Positions 1-11,620 of a DNA stretch of 64,000 bases are shown in pieces (within the stretch, counting starts at the first letter, position 1; the number at the start of each line of letters is the position of its first letter). The stretch is from Dactylonectria macrodidyma. Taxonomy: Eukaryota > Ascomycota > Sordariomycetes > Hypocreales > Nectriaceae. The DNA lies in the NCBI GenBank assembly GCA_020744425.1, contig JAGMUV010000003.1, positions 3,472,001 through 3,536,000 of the forward strand. Reading direction: 5' to 3'. A program made the translations under genes and the position numbers. A model generated the notes under the pieces. The model had not been told where the DNA came from. It saw only the letters and a program-made list of their open reading frames with translations, and did not search any database.

Positions 1-87
1 TTCGGGTACGAACTCCCCAAACTTGGGCCCAGGGGTCTTCCAACTCTACAAACACTTCAAGCTTGGTTAACACTAAACCTTCTCCAG

Positions 88-1862
88 TGAGGTTCACCGA
101 GCTCGTTCGCGCAAGACGGGCGCCCTCGTCGCCCTAAAAAAGATCATCATGCACCACGAAAAGGATGGTGTATGTCATGCTCTAGTAGCTCGCTCTTTCT
201 GACCTCATATCTGACCACGCCCAGTTCCCCATTACCGCCCTCCGCGAGATCAAGCTACTCAAGCTCCTATCACACAAGAACATCCTCAGGCTCGAGGACA
301 TGGCTGTCGAGCATCCATCTAGATCCAGTGAGTCCCTGTCCCGCCTACACCAATCTCGCCGCCCGCCCGTTTGCTCATGCAACCTGCCTCAGCCGACAAG
401 CGCAAGAAACCGATTGTGTACATGGCCACCCCCTACATGGACCACGATCTCTCCGGCCTACTAGATAACCCCTCGGTCCATTTCAAAGAAGCCCAGATCA
501 AGTGCTACATGCTACAGTTACTCGAGGGCCTCCGTTATCTTCACGAGAATAGGATCCTCCATCGCGATATGAAGGCTGCCAACTTACTCATCAACAACAA
601 AGGCATTCTCCAGATTGCTGATTTTGGCTTGGCCAGACATTACGAGGGACAGACCCCTCAACCCAACCAGCCTGTGGGCGAAGGACGTCGGGACTACACT
701 GGTCTGGTAGTAACGCGGTGGTACCGACCGCCCGAGCTGTTGCTGCAGCTACGACAATATACACCAGCCATCGATGTATGGGGCGTAGGGTAAGCATTCA
801 AGATATTGGTGTTTTTTTTCCTACTCGATCTAACACCCAACACAGCTGCGTCTTCGGCGAGATGTTGGTACGCAAACCGATCCTAGCTGGTGAGAGCGAT
901 AGCCACCAGTTGGAGATCATCTGGGACCTCATGGGTTCTCCTACGGAGGAGAACATGCCTCGTTGGAAAACATTGCCAGGTGGTGAACATCTGACCACAC
1001 GGCCCCGACCGGGAAATATCCAAAATCGGTTCAGAGAGTAAGTGACCATTGTCTCCACAACAGGGCCGACATCTAACACCCAGCTCTCAGATATGGCTCA
1101 GGAGCCATATCGCTTCTAAAGGAATTGTTGAGATTGGATTGGCGGACTCGGATCAACGCCGTGGACGCACTGAAGCATCAATACTTCAAGATGACGCCTC
1201 TGCCTCTAGAACCACATGAGATTCCAACCTACGAAGAAAGCCATGAGCTAGACCGAAGAAAGTTCCACGATCGCAAGGCGGCACTGCCTCCTGCACCGAA
1301 AGGAGGAACCGTAGGGATCGGACCCGACGCGAATGGTGCCACGGCTGGCTTCAATAGCAGCGATGCTTATCCGAATGGCCGCAACGGGGCCAATGGAGGT
1401 CGGTACAGGAACGGCCCCGACGAACGCCGACCGGCATGGCAGCGTGAGCGAGGACCACCGCCTTCTCGCCCACTTCCTGGAGACGAAGGTGACTACCGGG
1501 ACAGAGCGCCTCGACCCCGCGGTGCGCCTGGACCTCGAGGCGGTGCGGATATCGATACATATATCCCTGCGTATAAGCGGGATGATGTAGCTCCCCGACG
1601 GAGGGATGATCGCCCTCTCAGAGATGATCGCCCTCTCAGAGATGACCGCCCTCCCAGAGATGACCGCCTACCCAGGGATGACCGGCTCCCCAGGGATGAT
1701 CGATCCCGAGACGACCGACCACGCGACGACCGCCGGCGCCGTAACAGCAGAGAGGACCGGCGCTACGACAGAGACCGCGGAACCATGAGTCGTAGCCGAT
1801 CGCCTCGTCACGAGCGATCACGAGACCGGGAGAGGCAGGATCGCGATGTATACCGGAGATAG
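88..1862 (+). CDS. BUR1: Bur1/Sgv1-type cyclin-dependent kinase (CDK9 family), 5' end not resolved
   Basis: Serine/threonine kinase of the Bur1 (Sgv1)/CDK9 family, which phosphorylates the RNA polymerase II CTD and elongation factors in the nucleus. Readable exons are 88-169, 225-327, 393-789, 846-1037 and 1091-1862; all four introns have GT..AG ends and the frame holds throughout (514 residues). Visible motifs: EVHRAR after the Gly-rich loop, ALVALKK (ATP lysine), the CDK helix [11 protein letters not shown] (PSTAIRE position), catalytic [16 protein letters not shown], and the T-loop [15 protein letters not shown]. The C-terminal third is disordered and Arg/Asp-rich, with about six DDRPLR-like repeats (nt 1605-1733) and an RS-type end. 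The acceptor at 86-87 is clear. The preceding bases contain YEL-KLG-like residues but do not give a clean Gly-rich loop, so the first exon is left open. It converges on the 2182-2893 gene. Family assignment is secure from the kinase core and tail layout. Confidence 0.93.
1605..1733 (+). repeat. 18-nt tandem repeats coding DDRPLR-like units in the BUR1 tail
   Basis: In-frame repeats of about 18 nt beginning GATGATCGCCCTCTCAGA encode [18 protein letters not shown] and shorter [10 protein letters not shown] variants. The first two units are nearly identical at the DNA level and later ones diverge, which suggests recent slippage expansion of an already charged disordered tail. Confidence 0.85.
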
Positions 1863-2181
1863 GACATTCGGGTCGCATTGACAATGGAAGGAACGGATTG
1901 GAACTGGCGTTAAAGAGTGATTGATCATGACATGCGAGCCTGAGTAAAGTAAGAGTTGTGGCGCAACGGGATGGAAAGGAAGCCAAGACGACTGTATAAT
2001 AAGGTCAGGTAAAAACCTCAACCTTCAAGGAAGGCACGAAAGATGCGACGCGGCGTGAGCCGACCTGACATTAGGGTATCTCAGGTGTGCTTAATAAAAT
2101 GTGTAAGACCGCAATCGTACCAGAATATGTGCATCTTATGCGACACAAGTAAACTGGCTACTTCATACCAAGCTGGTTCCT
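1863..2181. other. Convergent intergenic spacer (shared 3' ends)
   Basis: This 319-nt spacer separates the BUR1 stop codon from the stop codon of the minus-strand membrane protein gene. An AATAAAAT element at about 2092 (plus strand) could serve as the BUR1 polyadenylation signal. No other structure was seen. Confidence 0.6.
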
Positions 2182-2893
2182 TCAATACTCAGAGTCGTCA
2201 TCCTCCTCGTGAATAGTCTGCGATAACAATCCAGCGGCAGGTCTGCGCCGATGCGAGGGCGAATCAAGCCATTGCCAGTCAATTTCTGTAGAAGACGAAT
2301 TCCGCCGGCTTTCCGAGTCCTGAAGATAGCTCTGCTTAGAACCAGGCCGATCTGTCGAGGCGTCGTTGTCGTCCTGCATGCCGAGGTGGGAGGTGATGAG
2401 GGAGGATGAGATAGCGAGGACGATACCAGCGAATATTCCTACGCCGGCTGCTGCACAAAACTAATAAGTTATTAGACGGAATCCCAAGAGTCGGGGCCCT
2501 TTGCGTGGGCCAGCAGTAACAATGGCTTCTTACAAATGTGTACAACGGCTATATGCGATGTGTTAGCAAGCCCTCGGTTTTGACATTCGCGGAGACGGGT
2601 CCTCTCACCTCAAGGCTACCAAGAAAGGAAGTCACGGCATGAACACCAGAAATACAAAATGATGCAACGTAGATGGCGGGAGCAAAGAGCGCGAGAATTA
2701 CGCCAAGAATGAACCGAACGGGATAGAGGATGAGGCGGAAGGGGAGGGCGAGTAGGGAGAACAGTTGGGAGAGGCGGAGCGACCAGTGGATGGATCGGAC
2801 GAAGGAGAAGACGGCGACGAGAGCATCGAGGAAGAGCGAGAGGACGTAGTTAGTTGTTGGAGGAGCTGAGGCTATGGGAGATGCATCGGCCAT
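2182..2893 (-). CDS. Conserved fungal multi-pass membrane protein, function unknown
   Basis: 192-residue protein in three exons: 2893-2609, a 15-nt microexon 2548-2534 (PLYTF), and 2460-2182. Frame, GT/AG borders and hydrophobicity all agree on this model. After a short polar N-terminus (MADASPIASAPPTTN) come hydrophobic segments around residues 16-32, 40-60 and 62-80, then a further segment AAAGVGIFAGIVLAISSSL encoded across the last junction. The C-terminal 65 residues are polar and acidic (ending EEDDDSEY) and probably face the cytosol or nucleoplasm. I do not recognise a named family; it has the look of a small ER or organelle membrane protein. The alternative splice that skips the microexon reaches a stop at once, which supports the microexon. 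Confidence 0.72.
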
Positions 2894-4153
2894 TTTGATG
2901 GTGATGGTTGATGGCGATGATGTCGTGAATTGAGCTGTGAATGAATGCCAAGGGATGGTAAGGAGACTTCAATGCGGTCAAGACATCACTGGCGGCGCAT
3001 GAAGATGCAACTTGAGGAAATGAAAATTCAATGTCCACTGGATGTTTGGTCAAGGGGACTGAGTTGGTTGCCTGGATGGTTGGATTAGAAGGCAGATGTC
3101 GGGAAGATGATGATGTTCGCATGGATTGAGTAGAAGCGTCGCTGCAGTCGGGAAGCTGCATGTATATTAGAAGCGGCGCCATGTCACCCCACTACGGCAT
3201 TTCAACCCCAGCCACTGAAGGCCCCTAGAAGGTGTCGTGGGATGCGATAGTGAGTACAGAGCGACCAATGGCGACTGCTAGTAGTTTATGTGGAAAGCCA
3301 AGTCACTCCAAGTTTCGCCTTAACAGGCATCACTTCAAGTGACATTGCATTACACCTAAGCTTGCGCTACCGCCTCTCCACCCCACCCCACCCCACTGAC
3401 AGCGACGGCAACACCAAGACGGAACGGGAGCTGCGATGATTCAATGATCAACACAAGTCAAACTTGAAGGTACCATAGGCGCAAGAACGACGTGGGACAG
3501 AAAGGAAAAAAAGTAAGATAAGAAAACACCACCCCTCCTTTGCCGCGCCGCAAAACATCCTGAAGCACCGCGGTTTTCCGTTTCCGGCTCTGACAGGTCT
3601 CTCCTTCTCTCACGCTCGGCAACACAACAGAGTTCAGCGTTGTGAGGCTAGTGGGGCAGCGGTTTTGTTGGCGCATCGTTTGCGCTGCGAGGCTCATTGG
3701 GAGAGGGAAGTTTTTGATGCGACATCACCGCGGGCGTTTAGGGTTGGAGGACGGGCAATGCCATCATCGCGATAAAGAAGGTAAGTAATTCTCAACAAAA
3801 CGAGGGTCAAACACTTGTCATGATCGATGACTTAGCCGTAAAGCGCATCCATCGTCTCTATACAGCTTGTCGGTTGCCTGAGTAGGTCTGGGGCTATCGC
3901 GATAAGCCGGTTGCTCCTTTCGTCCCTGCCCAAAGTGTCATGGCCGTCTCGCACTTTCCACCTCCACAACTCTACGCCCCCCCACACTTGGACATCCAAT
4001 CCTCGACCTTCATCAACCCTCAACCTCCAACTTGCAACCTCCAACCTCCAACCTCCCACCTCCCACCTCCCACCTCCCAAAACCCTCCGCCACGGCACCG
4101 GGGCTTCCCCCCGCTTAGCCAACAATCATCCCCAGGGCTTCATCCCCTCAAGC
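2894..4153. other. Divergent promoter region, with CT/CA-rich leader
   Basis: This 1.26 kb region lies between the minus-strand membrane protein gene and the AMPK-beta gene. It has several pyrimidine-rich blocks. The stretch immediately upstream of the AMPK-beta ATG reads open for over 80 codons without a compelling earlier start, so it is treated as leader. No RNA gene was recognised. Confidence 0.5.
4021..4080 (+). repeat. CAACCTCCAAC / CCACCTCC low-complexity repeat
   Basis: Sixty bases of imperfect 7-10 nt units (CAACCTC and CCACCTCC) lie in the presumed 5' leader of the AMPK-beta gene, about 75-130 nt before its ATG. This is simple-sequence DNA of the CT-rich kind found near fungal transcription starts. 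Confidence 0.8.
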
Positions 4154-5820
4154 ATGGGCAACAACCCCTCCACCTCGTCTAAGCCCGCAACGCCGACGTC
4201 GTCGACCCCGACAACGTCGGCCCCGGGTTCGGCCCACGACTCGCCCCGGCATCACCGCAGGGACGCCCGCAACATCATCCCCGGCCACACACACCGCTCC
4301 GCTGCGCCGCCTGAACCCTCGCTCGCCCAGGCTCAAGGCTCCACCATCGTCAACCGTCCCAAGAGTCTGCCCACCACCGCCGTCTCCTCCCTCAGCGGCT
4401 CACCCCACAGCAATGCTTCGGCCCCCGTCAAGCCAACCGCGCCCGCCGAGGCCAAGCCGGCGCTTCGTGATGAGCCCTCCAAGCCCGTTGCCGTGCCCAT
4501 CGAGTCCTCCTCCCTGCGCTCCCATCATTCCACCCTACCCGAGGTACCGCTCGTCTCCAACAACAGCATCACCGACATGTACCTAACCCGCCCTCCGCGA
4601 CTACCCCTTCCCATCGAAGAGGAGGTTCACACCCCCGGGTCTCCGATTCTCGCTCCGGAACAGGACTCAAGTCTCCCCGAAATTGAGCAGATCGATTCGT
4701 CCGACGGCATCACTCGCAAGAGCTCTGCCCTTAGCGCCACCACAGTCGACGAAGAGGAAGGCGAGGAGCTGCGCGTTGACAAGACGAGGCCGACCGTCCC
4801 AACCAAGCTAGAATGGCGCCGCGGTGGAGAAAAGGTCTACGTGACTGGTACAATCTTCCAGTGGAATCGAAAGCAACGTCTCCATCCAGTGTGAGTAATC
4901 AGCCCGTTTCTGTTTTCTCGTTATTCCGTGGTTACGTCCACCCGAGACACCGAGGCGGTTGCCCGTGGTCGCTGTGGCCCTCTGACTGCCTTATCTATGC
5001 TCAACCGTTTCGGATGCGCGTTGTGTGTCACCCTCAGCTTAGCTTGGTCACGAAGCCCGGTTTGGTGCTGCAACAAGGATGGTGTACATGGAAGGGGCCA
5101 GCGCATACCTGATGTTGGAAATGCTGACATGACTGGAAAACAGAGAAGGCAGTCCTGGGTGCTTCGCGGCTACCATCCACATCCTACCCGGCACGCACCA
5201 TGTCCGCTTCCTGGTGGATGGGATTATGCAGACGTCGCCGGACTTGCCCACGACAGTCGATTTTGGAAACAACCTCGTCAACTACATCGAGGTGAACCCG
5301 GACGACGCCTTGCAGGTCATTCCCCCACCGTCAGCGCCAAAGCCCGAGACCGAGCCAGCTGCCAAGACGCATGAAGAGCAGCCTATGCCCCCACAGCCAC
5401 AGCAGCACAAGGGCAAGGAGGTGCCACCCTTAGAAAGTTACCGTCACCCAATCCCCGCATATCTACTAGACTTTGACCAACCTGAGGACTCGCCCGCGTA
5501 CCAGTATGCTGTCTCGGCCATCGAGAAGCTGCCCAACCCGCCATCCTTGCCAGGGTTCCTCAGCAAGCCAGTTTTGAATGCCGCAACGCTCATGAAGGAT
5601 GACAATAGCGTCCTCAACATGCCCAACCACACCATCTTGAACCATCTCGCTACCAGCAGCATCAAGAATAATATCCTAGCCGTCTCGGCAACGACTCGGT
5701 ACAGGGACAAGGTAAGGCTGCCTTTCGCGAAAGACTTGGTGGTTGTGGGTTGAGTTGACTGACTTGGGATAGTATGTTACAACGATTATGTACAAGCCCA
5801 CCTCGACAGACGAGGGTTGA
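4154..5820 (+). CDS. GAL83: AMPK/Snf1 complex beta subunit (Gal83/Sip2/Sip1 family)
   Basis: Scaffold subunit of the Snf1/AMPK kinase, linking catalytic and gamma subunits and steering the complex in glucose-repression and energy signalling. Exons 4154-4890, 5144-5711 and 5773-5820 give 450 residues. The chosen ATG yields MGNNPSTSS, a good N-myristoylation context, as in other beta subunits. Residues 1-215 are a Ser/Pro/Thr-rich disordered region. A CBM48 glycogen-binding domain follows (about 218-300: VYVTGTIFQWNRKQ, then after splicing CFAATIHILPGTHHVRFLVDG). The C-terminal ASC domain (about 330-450) has PAYLLDFD, PSLPGFLSKP, NHTILNHLATSSIK and YVTTIMYKP. The 253-nt first intron splits the carbohydrate-binding module. 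All three junctions keep frame. Confidence 0.95.
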
Positions 5821-6203
5821 GAGAAAACTTGACTAGGCATTACAGCGGCGCTTGTCGATGAATAGAGCTGTCTATGAGCGGCTAACATTGAATGGATCAT
5901 CTATCTTCGGTTGCTACTTTGGATGTAGGGAGAGAGGATCATATCTAGCTTGAATCTATGGGAAGAAATGGATAGCAAGGTATGGCATGGATATAGCCTT
6001 GACTCATATGTATTCTGATGCTGTCGCTGCTCGAGAGGTGAGTGGGTGATGGATGATGGATGATGAACAGTGTGCTGAACAACTCTTCCGGCCCAGACAC
6101 ACCGATGACCAGATGTATGGCGATGAAGATGAAGATGAGGATGAAAATATCACGGCGGCAGCACCATTAATGTAAGGTAGGAAAGGCAGGGTCAGGGTCA
6201 GGA
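5821..6203. other. Convergent spacer between AMPK-beta and KAE1
   Basis: This 383-nt spacer lies between two stop codons. It contains short GATGGATGAT and GATGAAGATGAGG simple repeats at about 6044-6148 and no open gene. Confidence 0.55.
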
Positions 6204-7244
6204 TCAGTCTCTCCACTTAATAAAGACCTCGTCGGTCCTGAAGCGCTGCGTACATGTGCTCTCTCCTAGGGGTGTACGGAAACCCGTCTCGTAGGCCAGC
6301 AAGCCGGCGTGGGCAATCATGATGCCGTTGTCGATGCAGAAGCGCTCGTCGGTGGCGTAGACGGAGCCGCCTCGCTCGCGGGCCATGTGTCCCATCATAT
6401 CCTGTAGGCGCTCGTTGCAGCCGACGCCGCCGACGATCAGGACCTGCGAGCTGCCGACATGGGCCATGGCACGCTCGGTGATCTCGACGAGCATGGCAAA
6501 GACGGTCTCCTGGAGCGAGAAGCATAGGTCGGCGGGGGTGAAGTCGGCACCGGCCTTCATCTGGGCGGCGAGGGCATCGGCCGAGGCCAGGATGCCCGAG
6601 AATGAGCAGTCCATGCCCTTGACTGTATAAGGGAGGTCTAGCAGCTTGGAACCCTTCTTGGCGAGCTGCTCGATGTTATAGCCTGGGGCCGGGTCGTTGC
6701 TGATCTCGAGGGTGCGGGCGAAGCGGTCGAGGCAGTTACCAACGGCGATGTCGAGGGTCTCACCGAAGATGCGGTAGCGTTGCTCAGCGTAGGCGATGAC
6801 CTGCGAGTTGCCGCCGGAGACGTAGAGCACGACGGGGTTGTCGGCGCCGGTGATTTCGCGGCCCATCTCGATGTGTCCGACGCAGTGGTTGACGCCTACG
6901 AGTGGCCGATCCCACAGCAGCGACAGCGTACGGGCAGCGACGGCGACACTATTGAGCGGCGCGCCCATGCCCGGCCCGCGGGTGTAGCAGATGCAGTCGA
7001 CGTCGGCGGGCGACACGCCGGCCTCGGTGAGGGCTTCGCGAGCGAGCCGGACGAAGTGGGAGCGGTGGTGCGCGGCCGTGTCCTTGGGCAGGAAGCCGGT
7101 GCCAGGCGGCGATACGAACGTGTGGCGCAGGTTGGAGAGGATCGTGGCCGACGTGGCGGTGTGCAGGATGACGCCGATGCCCAGCTTGTTGGCGGAGCCT
7201 TCGCAGCCGAGGGCGATGTAGGAGGATTTGTTGGTAAATGCCAT
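6204..7244 (-). CDS. KAE1: Kae1/Qri7-family tRNA N6-adenosine threonylcarbamoyltransferase (KEOPS subunit)
   Basis: Catalytic subunit of the cytosolic/nuclear KEOPS complex, transferring the threonylcarbamoyl group to A37 of ANN-decoding tRNAs (t6A). Intronless, 346 residues, the usual Kae1 length. The ASKHA-fold N-terminus reads [17 protein letters not shown]. The metal-binding signature [10 protein letters not shown] supplies His120 and His124. Other conserved blocks are [45 protein letters not shown] and [14 protein letters not shown]. There is no mitochondrial presequence, so this is Kae1 rather than the mitochondrial paralogue Qri7. It is convergent with the AMPK-beta gene. Confidence 0.97.
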   Translation of the reverse strand: MAFTNKSSYIALGCEGSANKLGIGVILHTATSATILSNLRHTFVSPPGTGFLPKDTAAHHRSHFVRLAREALTEAGVSPADVDCICYTRGPGMGAPLNSVAVAARTLSLLWDRPLVGVNHCVGHIEMGREITGADNPVVLYVSGGNSQVIAYAEQRYRIFGETLDIAVGNCLDRFARTLEISNDPAPGYNIEQLAKKGSKLLDLPYTVKGMDCSFSGILASADALAAQMKAGADFTPADLCFSLQETVFAMLVEITERAMAHVGSSQVLIVGGVGCNERLQDMMGHMARERGGSVYATDERFCIDNGIMIAHAGLLAYETGFRTPLGESTCTQRFRTDEVFIKWRD

Positions 7245-8324
7245 TGCGAGGTTGTAGAGTCGTGAACCAGGTGACGAGAAGTAGTTTCAGTCTTAGTCGT
7301 TGTGGTGATGCGTGATGGCGACGGTGGTGGTGGTGAGAAGTCTGGGTATCAAAATCGTCGAGCGTGGGATGTAGAGGAGAAAGTGGTGATGTCTCGGCGA
7401 TGGTGGGGTTGGTGTTGAAGGCGACACCAGCAAACAAACCCCGCGAGGTTGAATATTACATACCTTACTCTTCATTTTCAACACTGCAACGAGACTAAGG
7501 AGCACCGAGATTTGATTCCACAGCCGAATCCCAGTGAATATAATTCAAAATTCCACAGCCTTCTCAACCCATACACACCTATACTATCCCTCTTCATCAT
7601 AGAGGGGAACGGAAAAAAAAATAGAGGGGCGATAAGATCCGAATGGAGGGGCAGCAACCGCCACCGCTACCGCTATCCGTCCATTTCCCAGGGCATGGAT
7701 GCACACCTACCTACCTACCTAGGCCTATGGTGGGGGAGATATTTGATGACACGGCTTAGCTAATCTAATCCAATCTAGCTTTCCCATCACATGGATTCCA
7801 TCACATGGGGAGCGGCCATTCGCACAACACAAACGTGACGCCCGTTCCATGTAGGATACAAATATCAAACAGGGGAAAACACACCCATAACTCAGCATTG
7901 GGGGGGGAGGCGAAAGGACGGCAAACCCTCAATATGCAGACGCATCTGATTTGTTTTACTTAAACATGCCCCCAACCTCCCAGGCCGGCCGACCCTCTTT
8001 CAGCACCACACTCGTTGTGGATGTCTACGAGGCGCACCACCCACCTCACGTCTCACAGCCGCGAAGAGACTGCCCTGAGCCCAGAGATTTCTCCGTCTTC
8101 TTCTTTTTCTTCTTTCTAGTTACCCGTTCAGGGTCTTTCGGCGGATACCTTATAGTGAACGAAACGTCAGAGAAAAAGCCCCCTCCCCAAACCCGCTAGA
8201 GGCGCGGGCCGACAGTTGCGGGTTAGATATTACGCACCAAGTTTTCCCATCCCTCCGTCTCCCTCCCCGCCCACAAGGACAACAGCCAAACAGCTACAAC
8301 CAACTGAGCAAACGGGCAGTCTTT

Positions 8325-8392
<68 letters not shown>

Positions 8393-9550
8393 TTTTTCTT
8401 TTTTCCCTATTTTTCTTAGCGCCTGTCCACCTAGCACCTACAGCCTACCTACAGGAAAAGACGGGACGACTGCTGACGCTTCTGAAGCAAATCAAGACGT
8501 CCGGTTCGTTGGCTATGCTACCTATTTTTCTCTCCTGGCTGCCCTGCCCACAACGGAACCGCCGCAACGTCCGGTCTCTGTTGCGCCGGCCGCCTTCGCT
8601 TCGGAACAATTCCCAATCCCCAAACCCACCCAGCCCGGGCTCCTCCTCACTCGCTTCTCCCTCCACCACCAAACTGCTCCTAGCAAGCACACCTTTTTTT
8701 TTCTGCCTCCCTCTTCTCTTCTGCCCCTCCCTTGTCAGCCCTGCTATCCCACAAGCTTGCTACTATTTCCCCTTCAAGATCTACCGTGTCCCGGCTGCTT
8801 TGTGTGCTTTGGTAAGCTGTCTCTCTTGTGTGCCGGGTTCTGACCACAGTCGCAGCCTTACCGCGCGCTGGGCCTGCTCCGACCCTCCGGGCTAACATGG
8901 CTTATTGCCCAGGATCCGAAGTCCAAGCTTCTCCTCCCTCCTCCGACCACAACACCACCGAAGCTTCATGTTCCTACCCCTTCTCTCTAATGGTCAACCG
9001 AGTCGCCGACCATGACCGCTTCCTCCTCTCCTTGTCAGCGCCCGTCGCACCGTGTCGCCAGCGTCTTGACATGGGTTTGCCGGGCGTGAGCCACAACTGC
9101 CGGCAACCAGACAAAGCTCACTCCACCCACCCTCAGCCGGCCGCAATCACGACCATGACCACGTCCGCGGCCACGTTGACGTCTCCCTCCAACGCCAACT
9201 TATTCGCCTAGTGTTGTCAACTCCCTCAGTCACTTCAGCATCATACGGAACACATTCTTTTCGGTCTGAATGAGACCGGTCTCTGTTTTTTATTTTTTGA
9301 CCTGGGCCACCAAGCGGGCTTTCCACGTCTAAGCCCAAAGAACCCCCCCACAGCTCCAAACTCCGCGCAATGCCCTGGTCCACGACTAAATACTGTACAT
9401 CCCGAACCGAGACTGGCAAAAGACCGCCTTTCCTTCCTCGAGCGGGCCATGCCCCGCATATCCACCAGCAATGGGTATAAACACAACAAACGATATCATA
9501 CAAGGACACGACTAGGCTCACGCCAACAGTCTCAGGAGCGAGGGGGTCTG
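7245..9550. other. KAE1 promoter side and EPL1 downstream region, no supported gene
   Basis: This 2.3 kb region lies between the KAE1 start and the EPL1 stop, both on the minus strand. It holds a long TTTC microsatellite (8325-8393), several C/T-rich plus-strand blocks (8220-8290, 8640-8760, 8930-9180) and A/T-rich runs. A 127-codon plus-strand ORF at 8828-9211 has no recognisable domain and a leader-like CT/CA composition. A plus-strand non-coding transcript is possible but not shown. Confidence 0.45.
8325..8393 (+). repeat. (TTTC)n microsatellite
   Basis: About 17 uninterrupted tetranucleotide TTTC units give a polypyrimidine/polypurine tract of roughly 70 bp, with degenerate T-rich sequence on its 3' side. 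It is likely length-polymorphic between strains. Confidence 0.95.
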
Positions 9551-11620
9551 TTAGCCTGATGCTACCCCTTGCGCTTGCGCTTGTGCCTGCACTGCTTTGG
9601 CCTGCGCCGCTGCCTGAGCTTTCATCTGCACATGCGCTTGCGCAATAGCGTGGGCTTGAGCATGGGCCGCTGCTTGTGCTTGCGCGTGCGCCGCCGTCGA
9701 CACTGCTGTCGCCGTCGCCGCTGGGGGTAATATTCGAGTGTTCCCTTGCGCCGCATTCACGCTTTCCGGAGGGACTGCTGGTCTCCCCCTGAACATGTAT
9801 GGGTTCAACGGGATTGTTGCCCTAAACTTCAGAGCTCGGGTGTCGAACGGGTCCACCTCATATACGGGGGGCTCGTCCTCAGAATCAGAGTCGTACCTCC
9901 AGCGGTCCGAATAGTCCGAGTACCCGTCGCCTTCCACCCGGGGTGGTGTCACCATGCCTCTCCGGTCGATCCACAGGCGATTCAGCCGACCGATGCGGCG
10001 ACGGAAAGCAGGCTGGTGAGACTTGGGCGGCTCGCTCGCTGTTCCGGCTGTAAACTGGAAGGCGGGGCAGTCCTGCTTCACGACCGGCTTGTCGATTTGC
10101 ATAGCGTCAGGTGAGTACTCGTCCACGTCCATTTCTGATGACGTCGACGCTGGCGGCGTCATCAAGTACTGAGTCTTGGCCGGTCGGAACTTGAGCTCTG
10201 TGCCCTGATCCTTGACCGGTGATAAAGGATCTCGAGTGAGATCAATATGGTTCTGGTTCCACTTTCGGTGGTTCTGAACCTTCATTTCTATATCTAGACG
10301 AAGCTCATTCTCCTTCTCGGCCAGTTTGTCAGCCAGTGAGACGAGGTCAGCTTCGAGTGTCCTGCCATCAGACCGGACGGGGGCCCGCACGTGGGCGCCA
10401 GAAGGTCGTGGCACAACGGGGGCTTCTGCAGGCTTGCGTTTTTGAGGCTGGACACGAAAGTCAATACCCAGTGGACTGACTCGAACATGGTGCATGCCAC
10501 ATACCTTTTGGTTGATGAGGTCCTCGTCCTCGCCTTTGATGCCCATCCGAAGCTTGATATCCTTGAGCCGAGCTCGCTCTTCAAAGACAGCTCGGTCCAT
10601 GGTGAGCAGCTCGCGCTTCAGCATTTCACGCTCGTAGGACATGAGAACGAGTTGACGACCATCCTCGAGCTCGCGACGCAACTTCTTGAGCGTCTCGGCG
10701 ATCTTGTTGTCTCGAGCACGCGTCTTTCGAGTCTGACGGGCCTCCCGGCGTCTGAAGCAGACGAAGGGGTCGGTGTCATCGGTCTCTTGGTGCGTCTCAA
10801 ACTTGAGGGTTGGGTGCAATGGCTTGTTGCCACCAGCCTGGCGGCTCGACTTCCAGTACTCATACACGGGCTTGGCATGCTGCAGAATGGATGGTGAACC
10901 AAGGTGGTTCAGCGCAGGAACCATCATGTCATAGGCGACAACAGTATTGTCGACCGATGCAAATGGGGTCTGCTCCGCCGCGGTGTCCTCAAAGACCTCC
11001 ATGATGCGTTCAAAGTCGTCTTCGGAAAGGGCACCGGCGGCGGGGGGTTTACTGTTATATTCCTTGAGGTACTCGTCATCTTCCGTGCTCATGTCATAAA
11101 GGCATGTGATGCATTCCTCCACCGTCTGTGAGAAGCGGATGTAGGAGGAGGGCTTGTGGAAGGGGACGGCGTAGAGCTCATTGTAGTTGATGTCGCTCTC
11201 CTGAGGAGGCGGGACAGGAATCTCTTGGTCATTGCTAGTGCCGGCTTCCTTGAGGATAGTCTGGAGATGGTATTCCTACAGTTAATTGGGTCAGTATTAG
11301 TGCCAAAAGAATGGTCGGCATGGTGGGGTCCAGGCTCGGTGAGGATGCGGCCAACGTCATGGGAGAGGGGGGGGATCAAGGACTGCAGGTCTGGGGAATG
11401 CCAAGGCATATCACGTGTTTTTGCACGTGATATCGCGATATGTGGCAGGCAAACAGGGCATCAAAACACTCACGTTTTCCTCGGCCTGCTCGACACCGGT
11501 TGCGATTTGGTTTTCGGTCGTGAGGGCTTCGTACTCGGAAGGATCGATCTGGTCCTCTCGGAGCACAGGAAGGGTTGTCTTGACGCTGAGCTTCTTGACT
11601 CGGACCTTGCGGGACGACAT
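9551..11620 (-). CDS. EPL1: Enhancer of polycomb-like protein Epl1 (NuA4 / Piccolo NuA4 subunit)
   Basis: Scaffold of the NuA4 histone H4/H2A acetyltransferase that holds the Esa1-Yng2-Eaf6 catalytic module on nucleosomes. Exon 1 is 11620-11474 (MSSRKVRVKKLSVKT...). Exon 2 starts at 11275 (EYHLQTILKEAG). A likely 57-nt in-frame intron, 10504-10448, falls between LINQK and PQKRK, giving 604 residues if removed and 623 if retained. The EPcA domain spans about residues 1-250, with the basic N-terminus, PVPPPQESDINYNELY, FHKPSSYIRFSQT and the coiled-coil TLKKLRRELEDGRQL...MLKRELLTMD. The C-terminus is Ala/Gln-rich (AQAQAQGVASG end). Intron 1 contains a strong inverted repeat, listed separately. 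Confidence 0.95.
11408..11433. repeat. Perfect inverted repeat with paired CACGTG cores in EPL1 intron 1
   Basis: The arm ATATCACGTG (11408-11417) and its exact complement CACGTGATAT (11424-11433) are separated by TTTTTG. The structure lies inside the 198-nt first intron of EPL1, 180-210 nt after the start codon. CACGTG is the core bound by bHLH proteins such as Cbf1. The same arms could form an RNA hairpin in the pre-mRNA. Confidence 0.9.

Noticed and set aside
8828..9211. 127-codon ORF between KAE1 and EPL1
   Set aside because: Composition resembles a CT/CA-rich leader, with no domain and no splice or promoter support. Kept only as a possible non-coding transcript.
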